Source: Prorocentrum cordatum (lineage: Eukaryota > Sar > Dinophyceae > Prorocentrales > Prorocentraceae). From it: 64,000 bases of DNA. Position 1 is the stretch's first letter. Each line of letters begins with the position of its first letter. The position numbers and the translations under genes are program-made. This document shows positions 52,268 to 64,000 of the stretch, one piece after another. Location: assembly GCA_963575745.1 (NCBI GenBank), contig CAUYUJ010000159.1, positions 391,001 through 455,000 on the forward strand, read 5' to 3'. The notes beneath the pieces are model-generated. The model was not told the origin of the DNA and made no database searches. It saw only the letters and a program-made list of their open reading frames with translations.

Positions 52268-52297
52268 TGTGTGTGTGTGTGTGTGTGTGTGCGCTGA
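52268..52297. repeat. Short (GT)n
   Basis: About 13 GT dinucleotides. Confidence 0.85.
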
Positions 52298-52504
52298 TGT
52301 TGTTGGCATCCACGAGGGGTCTCTAAAGGATGACGCTGCCTGGCCTCGCCATGCTAGCAGAGGAGGGAGCGAGAGAGTGGCCCGCCTCTGCAGGGCGCTG
52401 TCGCTGCACGTGCGGCGCATGTCCCTCCGCTCCTCGCGCGCCGCGGGGCGCGGGGGCCGCTCGGAGGGTGCTCGTCGCCATCCGGAAGCACAGCAGCTCG
52501 GCTT

Positions 52505-52819
52505 GGCGGCGAGCGAGGGGGGAAGGTAAGAAGGATGAGGTCTTCTCAAAAAGGCAGCGGGACTTCGCAGAAGCCCTCGCGCCTTCAGAGAAAGTCTTCT
52601 GTGTCTTCGGGGAGGGCTTCGAAGACTTCTCACGAGGCCGTGTAACTTCCGAGCCTTCTGAAGAGGCCTTCTCCTTCTCACTCCCCCGGAGGAGGAGAAG
52701 GAAGAGGGGGAGGAGGAGAGGAGGAGGAGGAGGGTAAGAAGAAGAAGTCCTCCTCGTCTTCGTTTTCCTCCTCCTAGTACCCCGCCGCGCCTCCTGAACC
52801 TTCCCTCTCGCTCGCCGCC
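52505..52819 (+). mobile_element. Short non-autonomous element with inverted ends, copy C
   Basis: Best ends of the family: GGCGGCGAGCGAGGGGGGAA at 52505, and TTCCCTCTCGCTCGCCGCC at 52801-52819, inverse of the start with about two mismatches. The body (52531-52683) matches copy A: TCTTCTGTGTCTTCGGGGAG, CTTCTGAAGAGGCC. A GGA tract (52684-52745) is inserted near its right end. Confidence 0.6.
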
Positions 52820-52824
52820 GATCA

Positions 52825-53620
52825 GATGCCCCATGCCCATTACCATCACCATCACCATCACTATCACGATCACAATAACCACCATCACCATCATCATCAC
52901 CATCACCATCACCGCCACCACCATCATGTTTATGATCATCATCAACATCATCATCGTCCTAATACTAATCATCATCACCATCACAATCATCATCATCATA
53001 ATCATCATCAGCATCACAATCATAATCATTACCATCGTCAGCATCGTCGTCGTCATCAGCATCATCAACATCATTATCAACAGCATCATCATCAACATCA
53101 TCGGTATCAGCATCAGCATCTTCATCAGCATCAGCATCCGCATTAGCACCATTGTCGCAATCAGCACCTGCATCAGCATCAGGACCAGCATCAGCAGCAG
53201 CAACATCATCATCACCATCATCAGCAGCAGCATCAGCCGCAGCAGCAGCATCATCGTCATCCCCATCCCCATCCCCATGACCATCGCCATCACAATCACG
53301 ATCACAATAACCACCATCACCATCACAATCACCATGACCATCACCATCACCACCACCATCATCATCAGCATCAACATCATCACCATCATCCGCAGCATCC
53401 GCATCATAACCATCAGTTTCAAAAGTATCATCCTCATAATCAGCAGCATCATGAGCAGCAGCATCAGCATCAGCAGCATCAGCATCAGCAGCATCATCAT
53501 CAGTATCATCATGATCATAATCAGCATTATCATCACCATCATCATCATTAGCAGCATCAGCATCGTCATCACGATTATGAGTACCATCGTCACCACCGTC
53601 GTCGTCGTACTCTAACTCCT
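52825..53620. repeat. (CATCAC/CATCAT/CAGCAT)n array, 0.8 kb
   Basis: ATC triplets with GCA, ACC and CGT variants. His, Ile/Ser or Met/Asp runs on either strand are artefacts. Confidence 0.93.
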
Positions 53621-53767
53621 CCCATTTTTTTCTTGCTCCTCATCTTTAGGCCGACTACGATTGCTAAACATAACGGTTGCCCTCACCCTCGTCCCTTTGT
53701 CAACATTCCTCTCATTTCCCCCTCCCCGTGCACGGGCAGCGAATGGTATCTGTCGGGAGGCGGACGA

Positions 53768-53795
53768 GGAGGAGGAGGAGGAGGAGGAGGAGGAG
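53768..53795. repeat. (GGA)n
   Basis: Nine triplets. The surrounding 53620-53960 is otherwise mixed, with a short ATC/GTC stretch (53880-53960). Confidence 0.8.
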
Positions 53796-53964
53796 TGTTG
53801 GGCTCTCGTTTTGATTCCGCAGCGCCGCGTGGCTCCTCGTCTCCTCTCCTCCTCCCTCTCCTCTCCTGTTCCTCCTCGATGGTGTCATCAACGACATCCT
53901 CATGGTCGTCATCATCATCGTCAACATCGCCATCTTCACACTCATTACCACCATCATCGTTTTG

Positions 53965-54720
53965 ATCACCATGTCGGCGCACCCGTCACAAACTTCGTGG
54001 CCCAATGGGGAGCTCCACCGAACACCCCGGTGACAACGTCCGCATGGCGCTACCACGCCATGCCGGCACACCCCTCACACGCTTCGTAGCCCTACAGGGA
54101 GTTCCACCGATGGCCCCAGTAGCTGCGTCCGCATGGTGGTAGGGGTTTAATCTGGCACCCCACTCAGCCGCTTTGTGGCCCCATGGGGAGCTCCGCAGAG
54201 GGCCCTAGTGGCTGCGTCCGCATGGTGACTCGGGGCCACTCTGGCGCACCACACGTTTCGTGGCCCTATGGAGCGCCACCGACGGCTCCAGTGGCTGCGT
54301 CCGCATGGTGATTCGGGCCCAATTTGCACAGCTCTCACGTGCTTCGTGGCCCAATGGAGAGCTCCACCGAAGGCCCCAATGGCTGCGTACGCATGGCTGC
54401 CCGGGCCCATTTTGCGCACCCCTCACACCATTCGTGGCCCCGTGGGGAGCTCCACCGAAGGCCCCAGTCGCTGCGTGCGCAGGGTGGCTCGGGTTCACAT
54501 GTTTCGTGAACCCACTGGGAGCTCCGCAGAAGGCCTCGATGGCTGCGTCCGCATGGTGGCTTGGGTCGATTTCGGCGTATCCTTCACAACGCCAATGCCG
54601 AAAGATCCAGTGGCAAATTCCGCATGACGACTCAGGCGCATGTCGGCACAGCCCTCTCACGCTTCCTGGCTCCATGGGGAGCCCCACCGAAGGCTCCAGT
54701 GGCAGGGGTCGGCCCTGTGC
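53965..54720 (+). repeat. Tandem array of about 108-bp units, forward orientation
   Basis: Seven or so copies of: TTCGTGGCCC.ATGGGGAGC, TCCACCGAAGGCCCCAGT, GGCTGCGTCCGCATGGTG, ACTCGGG...ATTTTGGCACA, CCCCTCACACG. Diverged by substitutions and short indels. Confidence 0.88.
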
Positions 54721-55345
54721 GAGAGTGGCGGAGGAGTAAGAAGCAGCCCATCGGACATGCCGACCCTGTGCGAGGAGTGGCTGAGGAGGCGGACGAGTAA
54801 GAGGTAGCCCTTCGGACCCTCAAGTCTACGTTTCTTTCGGGCCCTCAGTTTTGGAGCCACCCAGGGCGTCATGGAGCATCTCGTGCCATCTTGGGGCGCC
54901 CCGAACATGTTTTGACGCAGTTGTCCTTCGGACCTGCACATTGCTCCGCCGAATATTCGGTTTCGGGCATGCCGACCCTATGCGAGGCGTGGTTGAGGAG
55001 GCGGACGAGGCGTCAAGGAGCGATCTCGTGCCATCTTGAGACGCTCTGAACATGATTTGACTCAGTAGTCCTTCGGAGCTGCACATTATTCCAGATATCC
55101 GCTTTAGGAAACTTCACAAGCCTGCGCCTCCGGATGCCTGCCGCAATATCTGGCGCAATTATCCCTCGGACCCGCGCGAACTATTCCTCGTATTCGGTCT
55201 GGAGCATGTCAGACATGAGCGAGAAGTGGCGGAGGCGGCGGCGGAAGATGAAACTGTAACGCATCGGACCCTCAAATTTACTCAGCGCTCGGGTCCTCCA
55301 GCGTGGAGCCACCCAAGGCGCACTGGAGCGATCCGGTGCCCTCTT
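54720..55345 (+). repeat. Diverged tandem repeat of about 170-190 bp
   Basis: Three to four copies: GCATGCCGACCCTATGCGAG, GTGGCTGAGGAGGCGGACGA, GAGCGATCTCGTGCCATCTT, GAACATG.TTTGAC.CAGT, GTCCTTCGGACCTGCACAT. It directly follows the 108-bp array. Confidence 0.7.
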
Positions 55346-56985
55346 CGCATGCGATGATCATGCGTTGCCCACGCCAAGGTGATTTCGCTATGTTCCGTTC
55401 TTGTTTCAAAGCACTGGTGAAGGCCTCCCGACGCATCGAGCCCACGATTCGTTCATTGGTTCGGCAGAGCCCCTGCATGCTTGACTTTCCAACCCCACCA
55501 AAAGTGGCTTCAAACACACGTCCCGTGCCACGTCCTCCCCTCGGGCGGCCACCTGACTCCCCAGCTGCCCAAGCGCGGTTGCCGACGTGCACGGCAGAGA
55601 AAGTGGATACATTGCCTCCTCCTCGTCCTCCTCCTTTTGTTACTATTTCTTCTCCTACTCCTCTTTCTGCCGTTATCCTTCCTGCTTCCTGCAAACCAGC
55701 ATACTCTATGAGCCCCCGACGCAGGTTTTGGGCAAAGCGGCGAGAAGGTGCTGCGCATTCTCCTCCGAGCGCGGGGGGGGGGGCGGATCTGGCGCCCACG
55801 TGCTCGAGACTTGAGCGTGCACACCTTTCGGGTTCTCTGTCGTCGCCCCCCCCCCTCCTCCTTTCAGGGCACATCTCACTCCACTCACCGTTGCCCCCCT
55901 ACTGGAACAGGGAGTGAGCGGAGTCCACACAAGCTCCTCCCTGCCTGGGTTTCGGTCCTGTACCTCTCCAGCCCCCTCCAGCCCCCAGCAAACCTCATAC
56001 ATCGCCCTGCTCTTCCCCCTGTGATGCGATACAATATTGTCGCGTATCCTGCGGGTAAAACATTTTGTCGTATCCCACTGCCCCCATCGCTTCCTACTGC
56101 CGGGGACGACGCCGCACGCACGCCATCATCGATGTCGTGCCTGTCGCCAGCTTGAGCCCTACGTTCGGGCTCACTCGAAACCCACGCGGTGCTCACGAAA
56201 TCAGATCGGGCCGGCCTGCCCAATATCCTCTCGATACAACTCTTTTACCCTCCATTGCACTAGGGACCAGTTGGGCTTGTGGCATCCGATGTACTGAACT
56301 TGGGTTTGCTTGTTGGCTCCAGAATCTTATAGACATCCCTTGCAGTTCTCGGACATGCACTGGTGGACTGCATTGTCGACTCCGAGTCTGTACAGCATCG
56401 TCGTTTGCTGTTCTCTATGGGAGGCGTTCTGGCACACTCGACTCCAAGATCGCAGTGTGACGATATCACTGTGCGTGCAATATCTAACGAACACCCATCG
56501 CCGACACCATCATCTCCGACATCAACATTTCCGACGCCGCATCTGCATCGACTGCGCAATCGCTGAGATGTGTACGTCGTGGTCCGCACGAACACACGAA
56601 ACCGCGGGACAGAGACCCCGACAGCCAGCTGAGCGATCCCAGAGCTTACCAGGCTGGACGACTGCTGGGCGCCGTTGTCCATACTCCTGTTCTTCCCCCT
56701 CGCTGGCGGTGCTTGTGCTCGAGACCAGCCGCCGCCTGCAGCGCGACTGAGTGGAAGGAGAGAGAGAGAGAGAGAGCGGAAGAGAGGTCCGACGGGTCCA
56801 AACACCCAGGGGCTGCCCATCGAAGGTAAACGTTCGTCACCCCGGCCTGGGCCATCCTCTGCCCGTGGCCAGCGGCACGGCACCACCTAGAATTATCCGG
56901 GCAAAGAACCCAATCCTTTCTAACTAACCACAAAACGGCTACAAGCAGGACCGCTGAACACGCAAGGACATTGTAACCCCACGAA
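55346..56985. other. Unrecognised DNA between the inverted arrays
   Basis: 1.6 kb of mixed composition with frames up to about 200 residues on both strands, none with a recognised domain. It includes pyrimidine tracts (55615-55680) and a (GA)n run (56760-56775). Confidence 0.45.
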
Positions 56986-56989
56986 ACGA

Positions 56990-57910
56990 GTGAGCGATGT
57001 GCCCAAATGTGGCGAGGCGCCATGCGGACCCTGCCACTGGGGCATTCGGTGGCGATCCCGTTTGGGCCACGACATGTGCGCGGGGTGTGCCAAACAGGGT
57101 GGGCTACCATGCGGACGCAGCTAATGGGGACGTCGGAGGAGCTTCTGATGGGGCCATGAAACGTGCGACGGGTGTGCCAAAATGGACTCGAGTCACCATA
57201 CGGACGCAGCCACTAGGGCCTTCGGTGGAGCTCCTATGGGGCCAAGAAGCGTGTGCGAAGGGGGGGGGGGGGGGGGGGCAAAATGGACCCAAGCCACTAT
57301 GCGGACGCAGCCATTGGGGCCGTCGGTGGAGCTTCCTTTTGGGGCCATCGTGCGAGGAGTGTGCCAACATGGACCCGAGTCACCATGCGGACGCAGCCAT
57401 TGAGGCCTTCGGTTGAGCCCCGTCTGGGGGGCCACGAAGCGTGTAAGGGGTGTCCCAGCAAAAGGGGGGGTAGTCACCATGCGGACGCAGCCACTCAGGC
57501 AGTCACTGGGGCCTTCGGCGGAGCTCCCTATGCGGCCACGAACTATGAAAAAAATTCGCCGAAATCGGGCGGGGTGGCATCACGCGACCGCTGCCACTGG
57601 AGCCGTCGGTGGAGATCTGACGGGGCCACGAAACGCGGGAGGGTGTGCCAGAAGGAACCGAGTCACCATGTGGACACTGCCGCTGGAGCCTTCGGTGGAG
57701 GTCCCCCCTGGGCCACGAAACTTGTGAGGGGTGTGTGCCAGCAGAGGCCCGAGACGCCATGCGGACGTAGCCACTGGTGCCTTCGTTGGAGCTCCCTGTG
57801 CGGCCGCGAATCGTGCGAGGGGTGTGCCAGAAAGGCCGCGAGCCACCTTGCGGACGCAGCCATTGCCACTGGGACCTTCGGTGGAGCTCCCTACGGTACG
57901 GGGCCACGAG
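56990..57910 (-). repeat. Tandem array of about 108-bp units, reverse orientation
   Basis: Eight or so copies of the reverse complement of the 53965-54720 monomer: CACCATGCGGACGCAGCCAC, GGGGCCTTCGGTGGAGCTCC, GGGGCCACGAAACGTG, GGGGTGTGCCA. A run of about 18 G lies at 57260. Confidence 0.88.
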
Positions 57911-58470
57911 GAGAAGGGGGAAACGAGGGGCAGGAGGGAAGGGGAGGAAATAGAAGAGGTAGGGGCGAGGGCGGAGCAGAGGGGAGGGGCCCTGCGTGTG
58001 GGTGGGGGGGGGGGCGGCGGCGGCGATCCTCGGAGTCTGGCTCCGCCAGGAACGTCCGCACCTGAGCGCGGGGTGCCACCGCCGCGTCCCCGTGAGGTCC
58101 GCCAATCCCGCGCGCGGTGCCGCGAGAGGCGCGGCGCGCGCGCAATAGCGCGCGAGCGTATCCTCGCACCACCGAGGTCGAGGGATTGGGTCTAGCATGA
58201 GGATGGAGGATGATCTGGGGACGCAACGAGGAGAGACAAGAGAGGAAACAACAAGCTCGGTTGTTCCCGCGCCGCATCTGACATCCTACTCTTCCCACCG
58301 ATCCCTGCCCATTGCGCGTTTGTTTCGCTATCCGCGGGCGCGTGCCGTAACGGACCTGCAACTCCCCAAACGACCCCATCGTGTTCTGCGCAATCGGAAA
58401 AAAGGGGGACTGCGTGCGTAGGAGGAGGAGGAGGAGGAGGTGGCAGATGAGCAGGAGGGCGAGCAGGAGT
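57911..58470. other. Unrecognised GC-rich DNA
   Basis: Purine- and CG-rich (57905-58150) with no supported gene; a GGA run at 58423-58440. Confidence 0.4.
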
Positions 58471-58477
58471 GAAATGA

Positions 58478-58577
58478 CGACGACAACAACAACAACAACA
58501 ACAGCAACAGCAACAACAACAGCAACAGCAACAACAACAACAACAACAACACCAACGCCAACACCAACAACAACAAT

Positions 58578-58608
<31 letters not shown>

Positions 58609-58640
58609 CCAACACCAACAACAACAACAACAACAATCAT
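58478..58640. repeat. (CAA)n array
   Basis: CAACAACAG and CAACACCAA triplets. Thr or Gln/Asn or Leu/Val runs are artefacts. Confidence 0.92.
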
Positions 58641-59395
58641 TTAAGACTGGGGACACTCCGTTCTCACCAGTGCCAGGGTTTTCATAGGAGGCGGGCAATA
58701 CCCCCACTTTGTGGGGGGGCCGGTTCAAGCTCTACCAAATTTCCAAACGACTCTTCGCCACCACCCACACCCAGCTTCCCGCCCTATGACGTTCGGACAC
58801 TTCACTTCGTGGCATGCGGACGACCGTGGCTACTATTCAGGGCCCCGCGGCCGACGACGACGGCGTGCGCGCGCGAAGAAAAAACGAATGTGTCCAATAT
58901 GGTATTATTTGACAGGGATGATGGCCCTGGCATGCGCGCAACCGTTGTTGCAGAAGTTCGAAGCACGTGAAAAAGTTGCTCGCAAGAGCCCGTTTGACAG
59001 AAATGTTGAAAAAATATTGGGTTTCCTCAGAAATCCGCAAGAGCGCGCAAGATGAATTTTTGAAACTTTTTTTTGAAAAACCATTGGGTTTTTCATGTTT
59101 TTATGTTAAAATCGCTACGAAAACTAAGGTTTTGGAAGGATTCCATCTTGCGCGCGCGAGTGTGCACTTCGTGTCATTTATTTAAAAAGGATTCTTGAAG
59201 TTTGGTTATGTTAGAACAAGAAATTTCATTTTATAGTGTTTTTTGCAAGGGAAAGCGGGCGTCAACAAAACAACCGGATCCGGACACCCACGTTTTGCCT
59301 GAGACTTCCTCACGAAAATGATGAAAATGTGGCTGCGGCCTAGGCGCGGCGGGGGGGGCGCGCACCAGGGGTCCCAACAATAATTATTCTTTAGA
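58641..59395. other. Unrecognised DNA, AT-richer at 58960-59260
   Basis: Repeated TTGGGTTT words (TATTGGGTTTCC and CATTGGGTTTTTC) and CGCGCG words recall the CGCG-hairpin repeats in degraded form. No gene. Confidence 0.45.
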
Positions 59396-59407
59396 ATTAA
59401 TAATGTT

Positions 59408-59555
59408 CAACAACAACAACAACAACACCAACACCAACACCAACACCAACACCAACACCAACACCAACACCAACAACACCACCAACAACAACAACACCAA
59501 CAACAACAACGACAACAACAACAACACCACCACCACCAACAACAACCTAACTGGA
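59408..59555. repeat. (CAACAC)n/(CAA)n array
   Basis: Hexamer ACCAAC repeated about ten times, then CAA triplets. The (CAA)n at 58478 is its closest relative here. Confidence 0.92.
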
Positions 59556-60475
59556 GTGAAGGAGCGGGAAGAGCAGGAGAACCAGGGAAGAAGATGGATG
59601 AGGAGGAGTGAACGGGAGGGGGCGACACCGATGAGGAAACACTCGGATCCCAAAGAGTGGTCCGAGCTGGGGCGAGAGCGGCATTCTGAGCGGCAAGAAC
59701 AACATCGCGATCCTAAAACTAAGGCCAACGCTGAAACGGAATCGCCAATTTTGGAAGGACCTAGACAGCTCGGATTGGGAAACAACAGTATGGAAGCCAA
59801 CTCGGAACAATACTCTGGTGAAGCAACATATGCGGAGGGGGGTGCGACACTCTCAACCCATCTTCGGGGGAGAGAGGGGAGTCGTATTCATATTGTGTAA
59901 CTGTGGGGAGGGGGAGGATCGAATATGGAGGAGGGAAAAACACAAATGACGTGACGACGGCTTTCTCGTGCTCTCTGCGATTCTCATGCGGAGGCGAACC
60001 GTCACGACAGCAAGGCGCGGATCATCTAGCATAAACAAAGCATAAACAAACACGAGCTCAAACAAATCTCAATTTGCCTGAGTTGTGTAGATCCCCCCCA
60101 CAAGAAATAGGGTACCTTACATTTCCTCAGATGAAATGGACCGTGTGGTCGGTCTGGCGGTTGTGTCTTCGCCGTCGCCGCCCTGTCACCGCCGTTGGAT
60201 TGCACCACGTAGGCTATACGAACACCAGGTTTGCGTCTGTGCCCCGTTTTTTTTGATCGCTCACAACATGGACGACTGCAACAGAGATGCTGCACAACAA
60301 AACAAGCACCGCACACAATACGCAACAAGTGACGCACATCCATTTACAGCGCGCAGTACATATTGCACGATACAAGTTGGGCCACATAGATTGCAAAACC
60401 ACATTGCTTACATACCAATATCGCACCAGCAAATATTGCACCACATGTTTCCGTTTTAACAAAAATAATATCTGG
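59556..60475. other. Unrecognised DNA
   Basis: Mixed composition; TTGCACGATACAAG and TTGCACCACATG words (60363-60450) resemble those at 12640-12900. No supported gene. Confidence 0.45.
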
Positions 60476-60477
60476 AT

Positions 60478-60800
60478 ATGACCCCAACCCCGGGGATCAC
60501 TTATTTCTTCCGTACTGCACCTTGCGTATGATTCCGTCCCGTTGCTCATCCCATATGTGAATTTACCTTCCCAAGTAGGCCGGAGTTCGCCGCGCGGTCG
60601 CCCTGTTGCGAATGCTGTGGGGAACCAGGGGCTTTCAACACTTTCATAGAATATTTCCAAACTCGCCTCTCGAGCGCGCGTCGAAATCGTTCGAACGCAT
60701 ACTGCACGCGTGCTATCGGGACCCAACGCACGCGCGCGCGCGTCGTCGCGCGCGCATGCCGGAATCGTCCGAAAACCGAGGTGTCGTAAGGATTTCAAAC
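60478..60800 (+). repeat. Dispersed repeat with CGCG hairpin
   Basis: ACCCCGGGGATCAC, TGCGTATGATTCCGTCCC, then CGTCGAAATCGTTCGAACGC and the CGCGCGCG-TCGT-CGCGCGCG hairpin (60731-60755) with GCATGCCGGAAT. Relatives at 16970 and 49600. Confidence 0.65.
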
Positions 60801-61044
60801 TATAGGGTCCCGAAAACAAATGAAACCAAATGGTTTTGCAACATCCACTTTCAAGAAAACATGCGCTCGCGTTTTTTGCGGGTTCTTTCTTGTTGTAGTA
60901 ACAAGCGATGGAAAAAAAAACAACAACAAAACATTTCCACATTTGCAATGCATTCTGCCAAATGGGCCTCTCGCATCGCATGTCGGACTCATCTGAACGC
61001 CCGCGCGCGCGTGCTGAGGGGGGCCACAACCCGTGGCGAATAAT

Positions 61045-61470
61045 ACCACGCGGGCCAATCGTGCGCGTCGGCCGCGCGCGCATGTCGAACTCCTTCCAAA
61101 ATCTTCATCGTCGACGCGAGGACATCGTCATCGTTATCGGCGGGCGCGATCACCATCGGCGCTTTCAGTGGCCTTGCCGTCGTCATCGCCACCTGAATCA
61201 CCATCGCTACTCTCATAATCGTGTCTACCGTTGTCGGCGTCGCCATGATACCGCGCCCGCCCAAGCCACCGACTCGCACCGACGTGCCCATGAGAATGTG
61301 CCCAGCGGTCAGCGCCACCGCGGCTACGTCGGTCGCGCCAAACTCGGTGGCCTGGCCGCTGCGCGGGCGAGCCTGCGCGGGCTAGCGCGGCGCAGAGATG
61401 CACCAGCCAAAGCCAAGCACTCATCGAAATCGCCGCCGCATGGCCTTTGCAAACCAAATTGCGGGTGGGG
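61045..61470 (+). repeat. Composite microsatellite-bearing repeat, copy 3
   Basis: GCGCGTCGGCCGCGCGCGCA, ACATCGTCATCGTTATCGGC, GTTGTCGGCGTCGCCATGAT, ACCGCGCCCGCCCAAGCCAC, GGCTAGCGCGGC, GCAAACCAAATTGCGGGTGG. The triplet zone here is short and degenerate. Confidence 0.75.
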
Positions 61471-62025
61471 TCATCGGAGCCCGCCAAATTATCCAACTCT
61501 GGACGGGCAGACATTGAACCTGAAGCGGGCCGGTTGGAGTGCAGGGGTCTGTCGGGGTACTTCCTGGAACGGCCGAGGGCCGTCTCGGGGCTCGACGGGG
61601 GGCGCCTGGGGAGCGCCAGGGAGGCTCGCGGGATCCAGGGCGAGCGCGGATGGGGCCACGGAGAGGCGCGGAAGACCACGGGCGGCGGTGCCAGGTCTTG
61701 GTCTCCCATGAGCTGTCTTGGGGAAATGCAAGATGGCACGCAGGAGCAGGTAGGAGTCAGTACACACCAACACGAAGGGGAGCACACCTACATGGGCATT
61801 CATGGAAAAATGGAGACGACCAAAAACTGCCAGGGCATCTGCGCAACGGAACATGGGGCTCACAAGAACTCAGTGGACGAGCGTGGGTGTGGCGTATCTG
61901 GACCAATGACAATGCCAAATCATCAAGAAACCCAGCGTTCAAATCTGGAAGACATCTTCAGTGATGCATTTGCTGTCCCGGAATTGGGGGCTCGAGAGAC
62001 AGAAGCACCCGTCACGCGAGCGTGA
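61447..62025 (+). CDS. Weak hypothetical protein frame
   Basis: 192 residues starting inside the tail of a composite repeat. The last 100 residues have ordinary composition (EMQDGTQEQVGVSTHQHEGE, NLEDIFSDAFAVPELGARE) in DNA of less extreme GC. No domain, signal or membrane segment is recognised. The minus strand is also partly open. It may be an exon or chance. Confidence 0.2.
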   Translation: MQTKLRVGSSEPAKLSNSGRADIEPEAGRLECRGLSGYFLERPRAVSGLDGGRLGSAREARGIQGERGWGHGEARKTTGGGARSWSPMSCLGEMQDGTQEQVGVSTHQHEGEHTYMGIHGKMETTKNCQGICATEHGAHKNSVDERGCGVSGPMTMPNHQETQRSNLEDIFSDAFAVPELGARETEAPVTRA

Positions 62026-62029
62026 GGCG

Positions 62030-63395
62030 GCTCAAACCTTCAATAGACCTATCGAAATCGCTCGAATTGTTTCCAAACATGCGTGCAGAAAAGACACACA
62101 GGATCATCACTTGGACACAGGAATGTCTGGATCGAGGGCAGATAAATGATAGAACTGCTCCAATTCCACCTCCAGCCCTTAGCTTCTGAAACTGTCTGAC
62201 CATAGACAACTTCTTTGTTTGTTGTTTCGCCACCACCCCAGAGCCGGTAATTGAACCCTCACACGCTATGTTGAAAAACATGTATGGCGGTATTGCAGTC
62301 TTGAGGTTTTCTGGTCGCTTTCGAATCTGCATGGCACGCTTTGGGAAGCCCTGCGATGAGGGGGCGGTCATGGAGGGGGGTTCGTCCCTTGCCCTGAATC
62401 TCGCGAGACCCCCTAGTCTGGGGAGGCGAACTACGGTGCAACGATGTCTGGCAGCCCACGGATCCTCCTGCCGCATCCGCCTCTCGGAGCTCGGTGTGGG
62501 AGGTCGCCAAACTGACGCGACCATCGGCGATCTATGCCAATGCCCTATATTCTCTTTATTCGCGATGCGTTGGACTTGCTGGGTCCAAAAAATCAAGGTA
62601 AAAGCACCAACCCCGAGAAGCTCTTCTCTCGCGACGCCGTCATCTTCGGTGTCATCGCCGACGCCGTCGTTATCACCCTGCTCCTACTCCTCCCTCCTGA
62701 GCGCGTGGCAGGACACTTTAAGACTCTTGGGCACTCTTGGGATCCTTCTGAGGATATCTTGGCGCCTTACTGGTCCCCTTTTGGGCTCTCCTGGGGCACT
62801 CTCGCTCCCAGGACTCACATGGCATCGGGCTTAGCGTCATACCTTCTGGGGCCCGAAAGAATTGTAAGCTATAACATGTTGCAGTTGTTCCAACGAGAGG
62901 TCCTTCGCACATCGGGGGTCTTGCATGTTGGGTGGCTGGGGCCCCTCCGAAATTGCTTCCGATCGTAACTTCAAGATATCCTGGTTGTGTTGGCCTCTTG
63001 GTGGCTGATTTGGACTGTCGGGGGCCCAACTTTTAGTCGATTTCTCGTCGGCCTTCAACCCTTCGGAAGCTTCTCCTTGACTTCGGGCTCTGGTGGGGCG
63101 CTTTTGGGTCCTGGGGCCCCAAGATATGGATTAGAGAATGAATACCTTCAGGGGGATCTCCTGCCCGAGACACCCGATCTCATGTTCTGTTCAATGCGGT
63201 GTCCCCCGACGTCGCGACCCTTCCCCTCGGACCGGGTGTTCATCCTTACTCCGCCAACCCCCGCTTGCCAGGGGTGAGAAGGCGTGTGAGATGATTGGCT
63301 ATCCCCCTCTCTCTTTCCCCCCCCCCTAGGGCTCACAATCGCAGTCGAGGGGGGGCGGCTGGGGGAGGGCACCTCCCCGGATGCTCCCCGGAGCC
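62030..63395. other. Unrecognised DNA
   Basis: Mixed composition with plus frames of 140-190 residues lacking domains. TTGGGCACTCTTGGGATCC and related words at 62725-62815 hint at a diverged satellite block in inverse orientation. Confidence 0.4.
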
Positions 63396-63399
63396 TCCA

Positions 63400-63900
63400 A
63401 AGAGCCGCGTCGAGACGGCCCAGGGTAACCCCGCAACGATCCCAGATGGTTTCAAGACGGCCTACGGTGCTCTCAAGACGGCCCACGAGTGCTCCCAAAG
63501 GGCCGCCGAGAGAGAACGTTTTCGACATACACGCCTTTTTCACTCCAGCCACCGTCCAAGGTCCAGGTCCACTACGGCCCAAGGAGCCCCTAAGATCGTA
63601 CCAAGACGGCCCATGCGGCCCCCGATAGGGCCCAAGACGGCCCTAGAAAACCCAAGAGAGCTTAAGAGGGTCCCAAGACGACCCAGGAGGGCCTCAAGAG
63701 GGCCCAAAGAGGGGCAATACGAACTGACATCTAGAGTCTTTCCCGACGTCCGCCGTGATGGCCCCAAGAGCACCCCCAGTGATCCCCGAGGCGCTCCCAA
63801 GAGGCCACAAGAGGCTTCCAAGAGGCATCCACGAGGCCCCCAAGAGGGCCCCTAGAGGCCCCCAAAAGCCAATCAGATGATCCCAAGAGCTCTCTAGAAG
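63400..63900. repeat. AAGAYGGCC-type satellite, last block
   Basis: CCCAAGACGGCCC, CCTCAAGAGGGCCC words with an embedded TTTTCGACATACACG...TTTTTCACTCCAGCC segment at 63515. The final 100 bases of the window show nothing further. Confidence 0.75.
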
Positions 63901-64000
63901 GGCCCCTGAGAGGCATCCCAGGGATCATCATATGCATCCCCGAGGCTCCTGACCTACAGGCCAGGCACGGTGGCACGACGCTTGACGAATTCGCTTATTT

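Overview
The window looks like nuclear DNA of a dinoflagellate; this is inference and the genus cannot be fixed from the sequence. The grounds are: very GC-rich DNA with few genes and very long simple repeats; two Ty1/copia-type elements, one with an RNase H of a type I associate with dinoflagellate elements; and a 22-base stretch in the LTRs of the better-preserved element that resembles the dinoflagellate trans-spliced leader (DinoSL) at 17 of 22 positions. Nothing bacterial, organellar or CRISPR-like is visible. Most long open frames are translations of simple repeats or satellites and are not annotated as genes.

Layout. 0-2.5 kb: the 3' end of a proline-rich protein with a motif resembling RPA32-binding peptides, then a convincing minus-strand MoxR/AAA_3 ATPase flanked by a direct repeat. 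2.5-13 kb: microsatellites, a short element with inverted ends, a foldback pair, and the first copy of a composite repeat that carries a trinucleotide microsatellite inside it. 13-17 kb: a satellite block built on AAGAYGGCC words with an 879-bp unit present nearly three times. 17.3-25.2 kb: a nearly complete copia LTR retrotransposon (LTRs 17582-18190 and 24299-24912, about 97% identical) with Gag, protease, integrase, reverse transcriptase and RNase H, broken by frameshifts and one in-frame UAG. 25-42 kb: further satellite blocks, purine tracts, a 1.1-kb TG tract and unrecognised DNA. 42.9-45.5 kb: an older, heavily frameshifted copia RT/RNase H remnant. 45-58 kb: several 85-180 bp tandem arrays, two of them the same monomer in opposite orientation, a 0.5-kb direct repeat, and a weak non-LTR reverse transcriptase remnant. 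58-64 kb: more trinucleotide arrays, another composite repeat copy and a final satellite block.

The genes do not form an operon or pathway. The only probable cellular genes are the two at the left edge. The main biology is repeat and retroelement biology, above all the LTRs of the 17.5-kb element: three consecutive stem-loops with unrelated stems but nearly the same loop, directly followed by the DinoSL-like 22-mer and a 70-codon lysine-rich frame.
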